Assembly: GCA_035353335.1 (NCBI GenBank) | Contig: DAOPZJ010000001.1 | Coordinates: 52,474-110,837 of the forward strand | DNA from: Oscillospiraceae bacterium | GTDB taxonomy: Bacteria > Bacillota > Clostridia > Oscillospirales > JAKOTC01 | Reading direction: 5' to 3' | Length of the DNA stretch: 58,364 bases | In this document: piece by piece, positions 25,133 through 33,642 of the stretch | Layout of the letters: every line of letters begins with the position of its first letter | Position numbering within the stretch: the stretch's first letter is position 1 | Program-made: the position numbers and the translations under genes | The notes under the pieces: generated by a model | Database searches by the model: none | What the model was told of the DNA's origin: nothing | Seen by the model: the letters and a program-made list of their open reading frames with translations, nothing else

Positions 25133-25948
25133 ATGGCCGGAACATTATTTATCACCGCGACGCCGATCGGAAACCTCGGCGACATCGGAGAGCGCGCTTT
25201 GAAAACGCTGTCCGAAGTTGATTTTATCGCTGCCGAGGACACCCGCGTCACATTAAAACTGCTCTCGCATTTCGGAATTTCCAAGCCGGTCGTCAGCTAT
25301 CACGAACATAATAAATTTATCGCCGGAAAACAGATCACAGAGCGTTTGAAAAACGGCGAGTCCTGCGCTTTGGTCACCGATGCGGGTATGCCCGCGGTCA
25401 GCGATCCCGGCTGTGAGCTCGTTGCCGCCTGCCGTACAGAAAATATCCCGGTCACTGTCATCCCCGGCGCTTCGGCTGTCGTCTGCGCGGTGGCTCTTTC
25501 CGGTTTTTCGAAAAAACGCTTTTCGTTCGAGGGCTTTTTGCCTGCTTCGGGCAAAGAGCGCATAGACGCGCTTTCCCGTGCCTCCGGTTATGAAGGCGTC
25601 GTAGTTTTTTATGAGGCTCCGCACCGACTGCAAAAGACCTTATGTGATCTGTATGATTCGTTCGGAGATATACCCACTGTCCTCGTCAAAGAGATCTCTA
25701 AAATTTATGAGACGGTCATCCCGGGTAAACTGTTCGATTTTCGCAGCGGTTACGAAGATGTGCGCGGTGAATATGTAATCGTGCTCGAAAACACCCCCGA
25801 AACGAAAACCGAAGACCCGGCTGTGTTCGCGCTCGAATTGACCGCCATCGGAGTCTCTGCCTCCGACGCCGCAAAATACGCCGCTAAAAAGCTCGGAGTC
25901 AAAAAGAACGAAATTTACGCCCGTATCTTAAATAGAAACAAAAAATAA
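25133..25948 (+). CDS. rsmI: 16S rRNA (cytidine 1402-2'-O)-methyltransferase
   Basis: Tetrapyrrole-methylase-fold enzyme of 271 residues that methylates the ribose of C1402 in the decoding centre. It starts MAGTLFITATPIGNLGDI, and contains AEDTRVTLKLL, VTDAGMPAVSDPG and PGASAVVCAVALSG, all RsmI signatures. The ATG at 25133 is preferred to one at 25109 because AGGAAG lies 7 bases upstream. It begins 4 bases after the trmN6 stop, as a coupled pair. Confidence 0.95.
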   Translation: MAGTLFITATPIGNLGDIGERALKTLSEVDFIAAEDTRVTLKLLSHFGISKPVVSYHEHNKFIAGKQITERLKNGESCALVTDAGMPAVSDPGCELVAACRTENIPVTVIPGASAVVCAVALSGFSKKRFSFEGFLPASGKERIDALSRASGYEGVVVFYEAPHRLQKTLCDLYDSFGDIPTVLVKEISKIYETVIPGKLFDFRSGYEDVRGEYVIVLENTPETKTEDPAVFALELTAIGVSASDAAKYAAKKLGVKKNEIYARILNRNKK

Positions 25949-26023
25949 AGTTTGAGCTGCGGAATAAAAACCCTCAAATCTTCGCAAAATACAGGTAAAC
26001 CGCTTACGGAGGTATGAGGATAT

Positions 26024-26215
26024 ATGAATCAAAAACTCGCAAAGGTGCTCTGCACCATGGCAATCGGCGCGGTTGTGAGCGGAATTGCAACTGCGATATT
26101 CTATCGCCCCGCGCCGAAAGCAATGAACATGTTTTGTCAGTTTAAAAAGAAAATCGCAAAGACGCTCCGTTCGATGGGCGGCATTGCGGACGCAATCGGG
26201 TACATGCTCAAATAG
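26024..26215 (+). CDS. Small membrane protein, function unknown
   Basis: A 63-residue protein with one hydrophobic segment near residues 9-26 (LCTMAIGAVVSGIATAIF), then a basic helix with FKKKIAKTLRSM. It resembles short single-span proteins with an amphipathic tail. GGAGG lies upstream. It stands alone, 75 bases after rsmI. I do not recognise a family. Confidence 0.55.
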   Translation: MNQKLAKVLCTMAIGAVVSGIATAIFYRPAPKAMNMFCQFKKKIAKTLRSMGGIADAIGYMLK

Positions 26216-26234
26216 CGGGCCCGATACATAGAAA

Positions 26235-26425
26235 CAGTGTAAAGTTGAAAGTGTAAAATGTAAAGTGACAAATCAGTTACAGTTCGCAGTTAAAAGTGTA
26301 CAGTGACAAATCCGGGAAATTCCCCTCTATGGAGGGATGTCATGTTCACTTTATATGCACATGCTGAGGTGATTCTCTGTTTAAAGCGCCTGAACTTTAC
26401 GTTTTACCCTTTACATTTTGCTCTT
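26235..26425. repeat. Decayed AAAGTGTAAAATG-type repeats
   Basis: The gap holds related words: GTGTAAAGTTGAAAGTGTAAA and AATGTAAAGTGACAAATC near 26236-26275, AAAAGTGTACAGTGACAAATC near 26292-26312, and the inverted form CTTTACATTTTG near 26409-26420. The arms can pair across about 150 bases. A short open frame inside (26303-26509) has no coding character. This explains most of the gene-free stretch between 26215 and 26545. Confidence 0.45.
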
Positions 26426-26428
26426 CAT

Positions 26429-26457
26429 TTGATTTATTGCTGTTTCTGCGGTATAAT
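26429..26457 (+). promoter_or_regulatory. pdxY promoter
   Basis: TTGATT (26429-26434), 17 bases, TATAAT (26452-26457). Confidence 0.65.
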
Positions 26458-26544
26458 ATACCATAAATCCCACGAATCGGAAGGTTCGGGATTATTATGG
26501 ATATTATGACGCCGTTTTCGGCTTCCATGAAAGGAATGTCTCCC

Positions 26545-27387
26545 ATGGCACAAAAAAGAGCCGTTACCATTCAAGATATCTCCTGCTTCGGAAAGTGTTC
26601 GCTGACCGTCGCGCTGCCGATCATCTCGGCTGCGGGCGTCGAGATTGCGGCGATTCCGACCGCGGTACTCTCGACCCACACCGGCGGATTCACCGGCTAT
26701 ACCTATCGTGACCTCACCGACGACATCACGCCGATCGCCGCCCACTGGAAATCGCTCGGTCTCAAGTTTGACGCAATCTACACGGGTTATCTCGGCTCGT
26801 TTGAACAATTGCGCTTAATGGGCGAGTTCTTTGATTCCTTTAAGGGGAGCGGCATCGTGATGATCGACCCGGTCATGGCCGACAACGGCATTTTATACGG
26901 CGGCTTCTCGCCCGATTTTCCTGCCGGGATGGCCAAGCTCTGCGTCAAAGCTGATCTGATCGTCCCGAACCTCACCGAAGCGGCATTTATGCTCGGTGAA
27001 AAGTTTGTCGGCGACACCTACGACCGCGCTTATATCGAGACCCTGTTAAAAAAGCTTTCCGGGCTCGGCCCGAAACAGGTCGTTTTGACCGGCATCAGCT
27101 TTGCACCGGACAAACTCGGTGCCGCCTGCTATGACACCGACACCGGAAAAGTCGATTATTATTTCAACGAGCGTGTGCCCGGTTACTTCCACGGCACCGG
27201 CGACGTGTTCGCTTCGGCGCTGCTCTCGGCGGTACTGCGCGGCAAAACCCTTCCCGAAGCCATCAAAATCGCCACCGAATTTACACTCGAGAGCATCAAG
27301 CGCACCGCCGCTGCAAAGACCGAACCCCGCAACGGCGTCGACTTCGAGGAATCGCTCCCGAACTTCATCAAAGCACTGAATGCATAA
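26545..27387 (+). CDS. pdxY: Pyridoxamine/pyridoxal kinase
   Basis: Ribokinase-fold kinase of 280 residues that phosphorylates pyridoxal-type vitamers to rebuild PLP. It has VTIQDISCFGKCSLT at the N-terminus, STHTGGF in the substrate site, DPVMADNG and the GTGDVFASALL anion-hole motif near the C-terminus. The ATG at 26545 has AAAGGA 9 bases upstream; earlier in-frame ATGs (26497, 26527, 26536) lack one. Several PLP enzymes are in this window (YaaO-like, SPT-like, Alr-like), but it is not in an operon with them. Confidence 0.9.
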   Translation: MAQKRAVTIQDISCFGKCSLTVALPIISAAGVEIAAIPTAVLSTHTGGFTGYTYRDLTDDITPIAAHWKSLGLKFDAIYTGYLGSFEQLRLMGEFFDSFKGSGIVMIDPVMADNGILYGGFSPDFPAGMAKLCVKADLIVPNLTEAAFMLGEKFVGDTYDRAYIETLLKKLSGLGPKQVVLTGISFAPDKLGAACYDTDTGKVDYYFNERVPGYFHGTGDVFASALLSAVLRGKTLPEAIKIATEFTLESIKRTAAAKTEPRNGVDFEESLPNFIKALNA

Positions 27388-27433
27388 AGCATAAAGGTCG
27401 TATAAAGATTGTATAAAGGATTTCTGATTTTGC

Positions 27434-27462
27434 TTGTAATGTAGGTTTACTGTAACTATAAT
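27434..27462 (+). promoter_or_regulatory. P-type ATPase operon promoter
   Basis: TTGTAA (27434-27439), 17 bases, TATAAT (27457-27462). Transcription would leave a leader of about 130 bases before the ATPase start. Confidence 0.65.
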
Positions 27463-27470
27463 AGCCCTTA

Positions 27471-27576
27471 TCTCTTCGGTTTGCCGTGAAAATGAGCAAG
27501 TCCGAAGAGAAAAAAATCAAACTTTAACTTTTGAAAAACAAGCGGTTTATGACGGTACACACTTATATAGCCGCTT
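27471..27576 (+). promoter_or_regulatory. Structured leader of the P-type ATPase mRNA
   Basis: Two stems can form. TCTCTTCGG (27471-27479) pairs with CCGAAGAGA (27502-27510), 9 of 9, followed by A-rich sequence. AAGCGG (27540-27545) pairs with CCGCTT (27571-27576) just upstream of the ribosome-binding site. I cannot match it to a known riboswitch, and the c-di-AMP ydaO consensus is not evident. Confidence 0.4.
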
Positions 27577-27599
27577 CCATCAAAAAGGAACAGGGAATT

Positions 27600-30434
27600 A
27601 TGGAAACATTGAATGTAAACGGAAAAGAAGGCAGCAGCGGCCCGACAAAAGAGATTGCCGAACTTCTGGTCAATGAGGTCTATTCCGCAATGGAAACCGG
27701 TCCGTCGGGACTGTCCAAAGCGGAGGCCGAAAATCGCCTGAAGAAATACGGCGCCAACACGATCCGGGAAGTGAAAGGCAAACCGCTGATTGTCAGATTC
27801 CTGTCAAATTTTGTACATCTCATGGCAATCTTGCTTTGGGTCGGCGGAATTGTGGGCTTTATCGCTAAAATGCCGGAACTCGGAATTGCCATTTGGATGG
27901 TCAACATCATCAACGGCGTATTCAGCTTTATGCAGGAGTTTCGCGCTGAAAAAGCCACCGCGGTATTAAAAAAGATGCTGCCGTCTTATGCCCACGTCAT
28001 CCGCGACGGCGAGGAGCAGCGGATTCTCGCCGAAGATTTGGTGCCCGGAGACCTCATCCTGCTTGCGGAGGGCGATAAAATCTCGGCGGACGCGCGTCTC
28101 ATCGATGAGAGCGATCTCAAGGCCGACCAATCCACGCTTACCGGCGAATCTCACTCCGTCAGCAAGACGAGAGAAGCGGTTTTCCGCAAAGACATCTCCC
28201 ACTTGGAAATGCCCAATATCGTTTTTGCCGGGACGAACGTCGCTTCCGGAACGGGGAAAGCGGTTGTATTTTCCACCGCAATGAATACCGAATTCGGTAA
28301 AATCGCAAACCTCACACAAAGTCAAAAAGAAGAGATCAGCCCTCTTCAGGCCGAGCTTGCCAAAGTTACAAAACAGGTCTCGTTCATGGCTGTAAGTATC
28401 GGTGTTTTCTTCTTTATTGCCTCGATTTTTCTCGCAAAAGCCAACCTTGCGGAGAGCTTTATCTTCGGAATGGGCATGATCGTCGCATTTATTCCGGAGG
28501 GCTTATTGCCCACCGTGACACTGTCGCTTGCGATGGGCGTTCAGCGGATGGCCAAGAAAAATGCCCTTGTCAAACGGCTTTCGGCAGTGGAAACCCTCGG
28601 CTGCACCACGGTGATCTGTACGGATAAAACCGGCACTCTGACGCAGAATGAAATGACCGTCAACGACATCTGGACGGTGGACAGGCAATATAAAGTGACC
28701 GGAGTCGGTTATGCGCCCGAGGGGAAAATCCTGGACAGCGAGATGAAGCCGCTGCAAAAAGACGATAACGGCCTCCGTCAGCTCTTAATTTGCGCCGGAC
28801 TTTGCAACAATTCCCGGCTGGTCCCGCCGGAGAATTCCTCCGGCCGCTGGACCGTTCTCGGCGATCCGACCGAGGCCTGCCTGCTGGTCGCCGCGCAAAA
28901 GGGCGGCATAAACCTCAGCGACGAACTTCGCCGTACGCCGCGCCTGCGGGAACTTCCCTTTGAATCGAACCGCAAACGCATGTCGACGATTCACCAATCC
29001 GATTCGGCCGAAAAGGCCGCGTATATTAAAGGCGCGCCGAAAGAGGTGCTTGAACTCTGCACACGGTTGTCTTCCAACGGACAGGAAAAGCCGATGGATA
29101 ACGCGATGCGTGAACGCATCATGGAAGCCAACGACCGTTATGCGCGCAACGGCCTCCGCGTCCTCGCGGTCGCAATCCGAAAAATCAACGCCGAAACCGG
29201 CCTTCCCGCAGGATTGAGCGCCTATACGCCCGAGCTTGTGGAACAGGACATGGTATTTCTCGGATTGATCGCAATGATGGATCCTCCGCGTCCGGAGGTC
29301 TCCGAAGCCGTCGAAAAATGCCGCCATGCCGGGATCCGCATCATCATGATTACCGGCGACTACGGCCTCACAGCGGAGAGCATTGCCCGCAGAATCGGCA
29401 TTGTTAAAGGCGATAAAGTTCGAATTTTGACAGGCATCGAGCTTGAAAAAATCAGCGACGACGAGCTTCAAAAAGACCTTCAGGACGAGATCATCTTCGC
29501 CCGTGTCGCCCCGGATCAAAAGCTGCGCGTTGTTTCGGCGCTTCAGAGAATGGGCAATGTCGTCGCGGTCACCGGAGACGGTGTAAACGACTCCCCGGCG
29601 CTCAAAAAGGCCGATATCGGTGTCGCGATGGGCATCACCGGCACCGACGTCGCAAAAGAAGCCGCGGACATGATCCTGACCGACGACAATTTCGCGTCTA
29701 TTGTCAGCGCGATTGAAGAAGGCCGCGCGGTCTATAACAATATCCGTAAATTTGCGATTTACATCCTCAACAGCAATACACCTGAAGCCGTGCCCTGCAT
29801 TTTCTATCTGTTCTCAGGCGGAGCCATTCCGCTGCCGCTGACGGTCATGCAGGTGCTTGCAATCGACCTCGGAACCGATATGGTCCCCGCCATCGCTCTC
29901 GGAACCGAGCTGCCCGAAGAGGGGATTATGAACCGGCCTCCGCGAAAAAAAACGGAGCACTTGCTCAATAAAAAAGTGTTTTTACGCGCGTTCCTTTGGT
30001 ACGGTATGCTTGAATCGGCAGCCGCAATGCTTGCTTTCTTCTATCAAAACTGGCTGCACGGCTGGCCTGCATCCCCGATGGCAACTTCCGGAACACCCTA
30101 TATGCTGGCCACGACCATGACACTCGCCGCGATTGTCTTCTGCCAGATCGGCGTGGTGTTTAACTGCAGAACGGACTTGGCTTCGGTATTCAAAGTCGGA
30201 ATCTTTAAAAACCGCATGGTGTTGGTCGGTATCGGAGTCGAACTGACCCTGCTCGCGGCCCTGTCCTATGTCCCGTTCCTGCATAATCTGTTCAACACGG
30301 CGCCTCTCGGCCTTCGCGACTTTGCTTTCCTCATCGTACTGCCCCCGCTGATGTTATTCTTGGAAGAACTTCGGAAAGCGGTGCTCCGCAAAAAAGAAAG
30401 GCGTATTACCGCCTCGTATAAAAATATCAATTAG
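27600..30434 (+). CDS. Na+/K+-ATPase-like P-type cation pump
   Basis: P-type ATPase of 944 residues, class IIC-like. LTGES lies in the actuator domain, the phosphorylated Asp342 in DKTGTLT, and TGDGVNDSPALKKADIGVAMG forms the hinge. The ion site matches eukaryotic Na,K-ATPase: PEGLL in M4 (Glu300), NSNTPE in M5 (Asn726, Glu729) and DLGTDMVPAI in M6 (Asp756, Asp760). The spacing equals that of E327, N776, E779, D804 and D808. A Glu in the GIGVELTL segment fits E954. No beta subunit is seen. ATG 27600 is preferred over a TTG at 27531. Two RCK genes follow 11 bases later. Confidence 0.9.
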   Translation: METLNVNGKEGSSGPTKEIAELLVNEVYSAMETGPSGLSKAEAENRLKKYGANTIREVKGKPLIVRFLSNFVHLMAILLWVGGIVGFIAKMPELGIAIWMVNIINGVFSFMQEFRAEKATAVLKKMLPSYAHVIRDGEEQRILAEDLVPGDLILLAEGDKISADARLIDESDLKADQSTLTGESHSVSKTREAVFRKDISHLEMPNIVFAGTNVASGTGKAVVFSTAMNTEFGKIANLTQSQKEEISPLQAELAKVTKQVSFMAVSIGVFFFIASIFLAKANLAESFIFGMGMIVAFIPEGLLPTVTLSLAMGVQRMAKKNALVKRLSAVETLGCTTVICTDKTGTLTQNEMTVNDIWTVDRQYKVTGVGYAPEGKILDSEMKPLQKDDNGLRQLLICAGLCNNSRLVPPENSSGRWTVLGDPTEACLLVAAQKGGINLSDELRRTPRLRELPFESNRKRMSTIHQSDSAEKAAYIKGAPKEVLELCTRLSSNGQEKPMDNAMRERIMEANDRYARNGLRVLAVAIRKINAETGLPAGLSAYTPELVEQDMVFLGLIAMMDPPRPEVSEAVEKCRHAGIRIIMITGDYGLTAESIARRIGIVKGDKVRILTGIELEKISDDELQKDLQDEIIFARVAPDQKLRVVSALQRMGNVVAVTGDGVNDSPALKKADIGVAMGITGTDVAKEAADMILTDDNFASIVSAIEEGRAVYNNIRKFAIYILNSNTPEAVPCIFYLFSGGAIPLPLTVMQVLAIDLGTDMVPAIALGTELPEEGIMNRPPRKKTEHLLNKKVFLRAFLWYGMLESAAAMLAFFYQNWLHGWPASPMATSGTPYMLATTMTLAAIVFCQIGVVFNCRTDLASVFKVGIFKNRMVLVGIGVELTLLAALSYVPFLHNLFNTAPLGLRDFAFLIVLPPLMLFLEELRKAVLRKKERRITASYKNIN

Positions 30435-30445
30435 GAGGTCTTGTT

Positions 30446-31096
30446 ATGAAAGCGATTATTGTAGGATGCGGGCGAATGGGCGCAGGACTTGCCCAAACCC
30501 TCGTAAAGAACGGGCACACCGTCACGGTGATCGACCTTGATCCCATGGCTTTTGAACGCCTGCCCGCTTCGTTTTCAGGCAACAAGGTCGTCGGTATCGG
30601 ATTCGACCGTGATGTGCTTGCCAAAGCCGGTATCGAAAGGGCCGACGGACTCGCCGCAGTCACCGAAAGCGACGAAGCGAACGCCGTCATCGCCCGCATG
30701 GCCAGTTTAATCTTCAGAGTGCCGAAGGTCGTCGCGCGTCTGTATGACAGGCGAAAAGCTGAAATCTACAAGCGCCTCGGAATTCAAACCATCGATCCTT
30801 CCACCTGGGGAATCAACCGCATTTACGACCTGTTGTGCTATTCTCAGCTGAATGCCGTCACCAGTTTCGGAAGCGGTGATGTGGATATCGTGGAGGTTGA
30901 GGTTCCGATCCTGATGGCGGGACATACCGTACGGGACCTTACGGCCTCGGGTGAGTTCGTCGTGATTTCGATCACCAGAAACAACAAGACCTTTCTTCCC
31001 ACCCTCGGAACTGTTTTCGAAAAGCGGGATCTTTTGAACATCGCCGTTTCGGCGGCGTCGAGCGAACGGCTGAAAACGCTGCTCGGTTTGGCGTAA
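30446..31096 (+). CDS. RCK/TrkA-family nucleotide-binding protein 1
   Basis: A soluble 216-residue protein with one RCK_N domain (VGCGRMGAGLA loop and the acidic VIDLD end for NAD(H)) and one RCK_C domain from about residue 140. RCK_C domains of K+ channels bind c-di-AMP in several Firmicutes. AGGAGG lies ahead of the ATG, 11 bases after the pump gene, so they form one operon. No TrkH/KtrB pore gene is beside it, so it may gate a pore encoded elsewhere or act on the pump. Confidence 0.88.
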   Translation: MKAIIVGCGRMGAGLAQTLVKNGHTVTVIDLDPMAFERLPASFSGNKVVGIGFDRDVLAKAGIERADGLAAVTESDEANAVIARMASLIFRVPKVVARLYDRRKAEIYKRLGIQTIDPSTWGINRIYDLLCYSQLNAVTSFGSGDVDIVEVEVPILMAGHTVRDLTASGEFVVISITRNNKTFLPTLGTVFEKRDLLNIAVSAASSERLKTLLGLA

Positions 31097-31114
31097 GGGA
31101 AAGGAAGTGTTACT

Positions 31115-31783
31115 ATGAACATTATTATCGTAGGCGGCGGACAAGTCGGCTCCTATCTTGCAGCCCTGCTCGTAAAAGACAACAATAAAGTTACCTTGGT
31201 CGAAGAACGGCAAAAACAGCTTACCCTTTTAAACAACGAGTTTAAAGGCGTAAACATCATCGCCGGCGGCTTCACCGATCCGGCAGTCCTTGAAAAAGCC
31301 GGTATCGAAAAAGCAGATGTCGTCGTTGCGGTCACCGCAAAGGACGAGACCAATTTGGTTGTGTCCACTCTTGCAAAATTCGAATTCGGCGTCGGGCGAG
31401 TGATTGCGCGCGTGAACAATCCGAAAAACAACTGGATTTTTACCCCCGAAATGGGTGTCGACGTCGGCCTCAACCAGGCCGATTTAATGGCTCACATCGT
31501 GGCCGAAGAGATGTCACTCGGCGACATGATGACGTTGATGAAGCTGAATAAAGGCAAACACTCTCTGATTCAGGAAAAAGTCCATCCCAAATCCCCCGCT
31601 GTCGGAAAATCTCTTCGGGATCTCGGTCTGCCGGTCGAATGCGTTCTCTGTGCGGTTATCCGCGATTCAAACCTGATTATCCCGCGCGGAGATACCGTGC
31701 TTGAAGCAAATGACGAAATTCTCGCGGTCTCCCATGTGTCGAAGATCAAAACGCTTGCTGCGTTTCTTGCGCCGAAGGAATAA
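31115..31783 (+). CDS. RCK/TrkA-family nucleotide-binding protein 2
   Basis: A 222-residue protein with an N-terminal GGGQVGSYLA nucleotide loop and VEER acidic end, then an RCK_C domain from about residue 140 (KVHPKSPAVGKSLRDLGLP). It is related to but clearly different from its neighbour, so a hetero-oligomeric ring, as proposed for CeoB/CeoC, is possible. It follows 18 bases after the first RCK gene and ends the pump operon. GGAAAGGAAG precedes the ATG. Confidence 0.88.
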   Translation: MNIIIVGGGQVGSYLAALLVKDNNKVTLVEERQKQLTLLNNEFKGVNIIAGGFTDPAVLEKAGIEKADVVVAVTAKDETNLVVSTLAKFEFGVGRVIARVNNPKNNWIFTPEMGVDVGLNQADLMAHIVAEEMSLGDMMTLMKLNKGKHSLIQEKVHPKSPAVGKSLRDLGLPVECVLCAVIRDSNLIIPRGDTVLEANDEILAVSHVSKIKTLAAFLAPKE

Positions 31784-31860
31784 AGCAATCGCACGGACAT
31801 TGTTTTCTTGCCCGGGGCGCAGTCAGTCCTGAATTCCTGCGGAAAGGGTGAAAAACAGCG

Positions 31861-32532
31861 GTGTATAAAATCTTCATCGTCGAAGACGACCCCACCATTT
31901 CAAAATTGATGGGCAGAGTACTTGAAAAATGGGGATTTGCCGTCGGTTGTGTTTCGGAGTTCTCGGCGGTGCTGGCCGAATTCCGGGCTGCTGCCCCTCA
32001 TCTCGTCGTGATGGACGTCTCGCTGCCGTTTTATAACGGCTATTACTGGTGCGAGCAGATCCGCCGCGAATCCAAAGTGCCGATTTTGTTCGTCTCGTCC
32101 CACACCGATAACATGGATGCGATCATGGCAGTAAACTTGGGCGGCGACGATTACATAACCAAGCCTTTCGCGCCCGAACTGCTGATTGCGAAAATCAACG
32201 CGTTACTGCGAAGAGCATACAGCTATACCGCAGAGCCGCCCGCCCTCGAAGCGCGCGGCGCTCTGCTTTGTGCCGACGGTGCGCTGTCTTATAACGGTCA
32301 AAAAATCGAGCTCTCAAAAAACGAATTTCGTATTTTAAAAATTTTAATCGAACATAAAAATCAGATCGTCTCCCGCGAAGCGTTAATGAAAGCGCTCTGG
32401 GAGTCCGAAGACTTTATCGATGACAACACCCTGACGGTCAACATCAACCGCATGCGTAAAAAGTTGTCTGACGGCGGCCTTGACGACTTGATTTCGACAC
32501 GCAAGGGCGAGGGGTATCTGATCCATGATTAG
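31861..32532 (+). CDS. Response regulator, OmpR/BceR type
   Basis: A 223-residue regulator. The receiver domain has VEDD acidic residues, Asp at DVSLPFYNGYYWC (phosphorylation site), SSHTD and ITKPF. The C-terminal winged helix has ELSKNEFRILKIL and the DDNTLTVNINRMRKKL recognition region. The start is a GTG at 31861. Together with the next three genes it forms a BceRS-BceAB-type peptide-antibiotic detoxification module. The stop overlaps the kinase start by 8 bases. Confidence 0.9.
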   Translation: MYKIFIVEDDPTISKLMGRVLEKWGFAVGCVSEFSAVLAEFRAAAPHLVVMDVSLPFYNGYYWCEQIRRESKVPILFVSSHTDNMDAIMAVNLGGDDYITKPFAPELLIAKINALLRRAYSYTAEPPALEARGALLCADGALSYNGQKIELSKNEFRILKILIEHKNQIVSREALMKALWESEDFIDDNTLTVNINRMRKKLSDGGLDDLISTRKGEGYLIHD

Positions 32533-33511
32533 AAAATATCTTCGTTTCCGCCGGTTCGCCCTGTTGCTTTGGCTTGTCGCCGAAATTTTTATCTCCGCCG
32601 TCACATGGTTGGCCGGTTTCAAGTCCGAGTATATTTTATATACCTTCTTGATTTCCGCTTTCACGATTCTGTGCATCTGTATTTTTGACTTTCTCAATTT
32701 TCGTGTAAAAATTAAGACGCTGATCGACATCCGTGAAAATCTCTCGGATGTGCAGCATAATCTGCCCGAACCGTCCGAAGTCATCAGTGCCGAATACACC
32801 GAGATCATCATCTCTTTATACGAACTTTTGCGCCTTGAACGCGACGCACACAGCGAGACCTTAGGCGCACAGATCGACTATTACACCGCCTGGCTTCATC
32901 AGATTAAAACTCCGATTGCCGCTATGCGTCTTGCGATTGACGCTGATGGTGCCGATGCGCAAAGCGCCGTCCCGATTCTGACCGCGGAATTGTTCAAGAT
33001 CGAACGGTATGTTGATATGGCGCTGCAATATGCCAAAATCGGACGGCTGGAGAGCGACCTCGTGCTTGCGTCCTGTGACCTCGATGCGTTGGTGTTGTCC
33101 TGCATCAAAAAATATTCAACCCTCTTTATACAAAAAAATCTGACCGTCAGCTTTGAAAAAACCGGTTTTGTCGTAGTAACTGATGAAAAGTGGCTGGCAT
33201 TTATCCTGGAACAGATTTTATCCAATGCCGTCAAATACACCGAAAAAGGCGGCGTCAAAATCCGCCTTGAAAACCGTTCTCTTGCGGTTGAGGACACCGG
33301 AATCGGCATCCGCAGCGACGACGTCGACCGTATTTTTGAAAAGGGCTATACCGGATATAACGGTCGGTATGACCGCCGCGCCAGCGGTCTCGGCTTATTT
33401 ATGGCGAAGACTATCGCAAACGAACTCAACCTCACTTTAAGCGCCGGACGGAACCGTAAAACCGGCGCAAAGCTGATGATCGGGCTCGAAAAAGTCATCA
33501 AAGAACCCTAA
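32525..33511 (+). CDS. Intramembrane-sensing histidine kinase, BceS type
   Basis: A 328-residue kinase with two membrane helices (about 10-30 and 37-56) and almost no extracellular loop. The phosphoacceptor box is WLHQIKTPIAAMRL, followed by an N box (EQILSNAVKYT), DTGIGI and GLGLF. Such kinases sense peptide antibiotics only through the partner ABC transporter. The overlap with the regulator and the transporter genes downstream support this reading. Confidence 0.9.
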   Translation: MIRKYLRFRRFALLLWLVAEIFISAVTWLAGFKSEYILYTFLISAFTILCICIFDFLNFRVKIKTLIDIRENLSDVQHNLPEPSEVISAEYTEIIISLYELLRLERDAHSETLGAQIDYYTAWLHQIKTPIAAMRLAIDADGADAQSAVPILTAELFKIERYVDMALQYAKIGRLESDLVLASCDLDALVLSCIKKYSTLFIQKNLTVSFEKTGFVVVTDEKWLAFILEQILSNAVKYTEKGGVKIRLENRSLAVEDTGIGIRSDDVDRIFEKGYTGYNGRYDRRASGLGLFMAKTIANELNLTLSAGRNRKTGAKLMIGLEKVIKEP

Positions 33512-33522
33512 AGTGACAAAAC

Positions 33523-33549
33523 TGTAAGATTGAGACGGGGAAATGTAAG
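33523..33549 (+). promoter_or_regulatory. Candidate BceR binding site
   Basis: TGTAAG at 33523-33528 and again at 33544-33549, 21 bases apart, about two turns of DNA, so both copies face the same side. A TATGATAAT -10 region lies at 33582-33590, ahead of the ABC transporter genes. The layout suits activation by the response regulator upstream. Confidence 0.45.
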
Positions 33550-33642
33550 CCAAAATTATGGCAGCCGTTTCTCCTTTTTTGTATGATAATACCCGGAGCG
33601 TAAAAAATCGCTCGAGACATAAAAAAGGAGCAAAAGAGAGAA

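Noticed and set aside
26303..26509. Possible 68-residue protein
   Set aside because: Lies in repeat-rich intergenic DNA, overlaps the pdxY promoter, and has no ribosome-binding site.
27463..27599. ydaO-type c-di-AMP riboswitch before the pump
   Set aside because: The leader is too short and the conserved core was not found.
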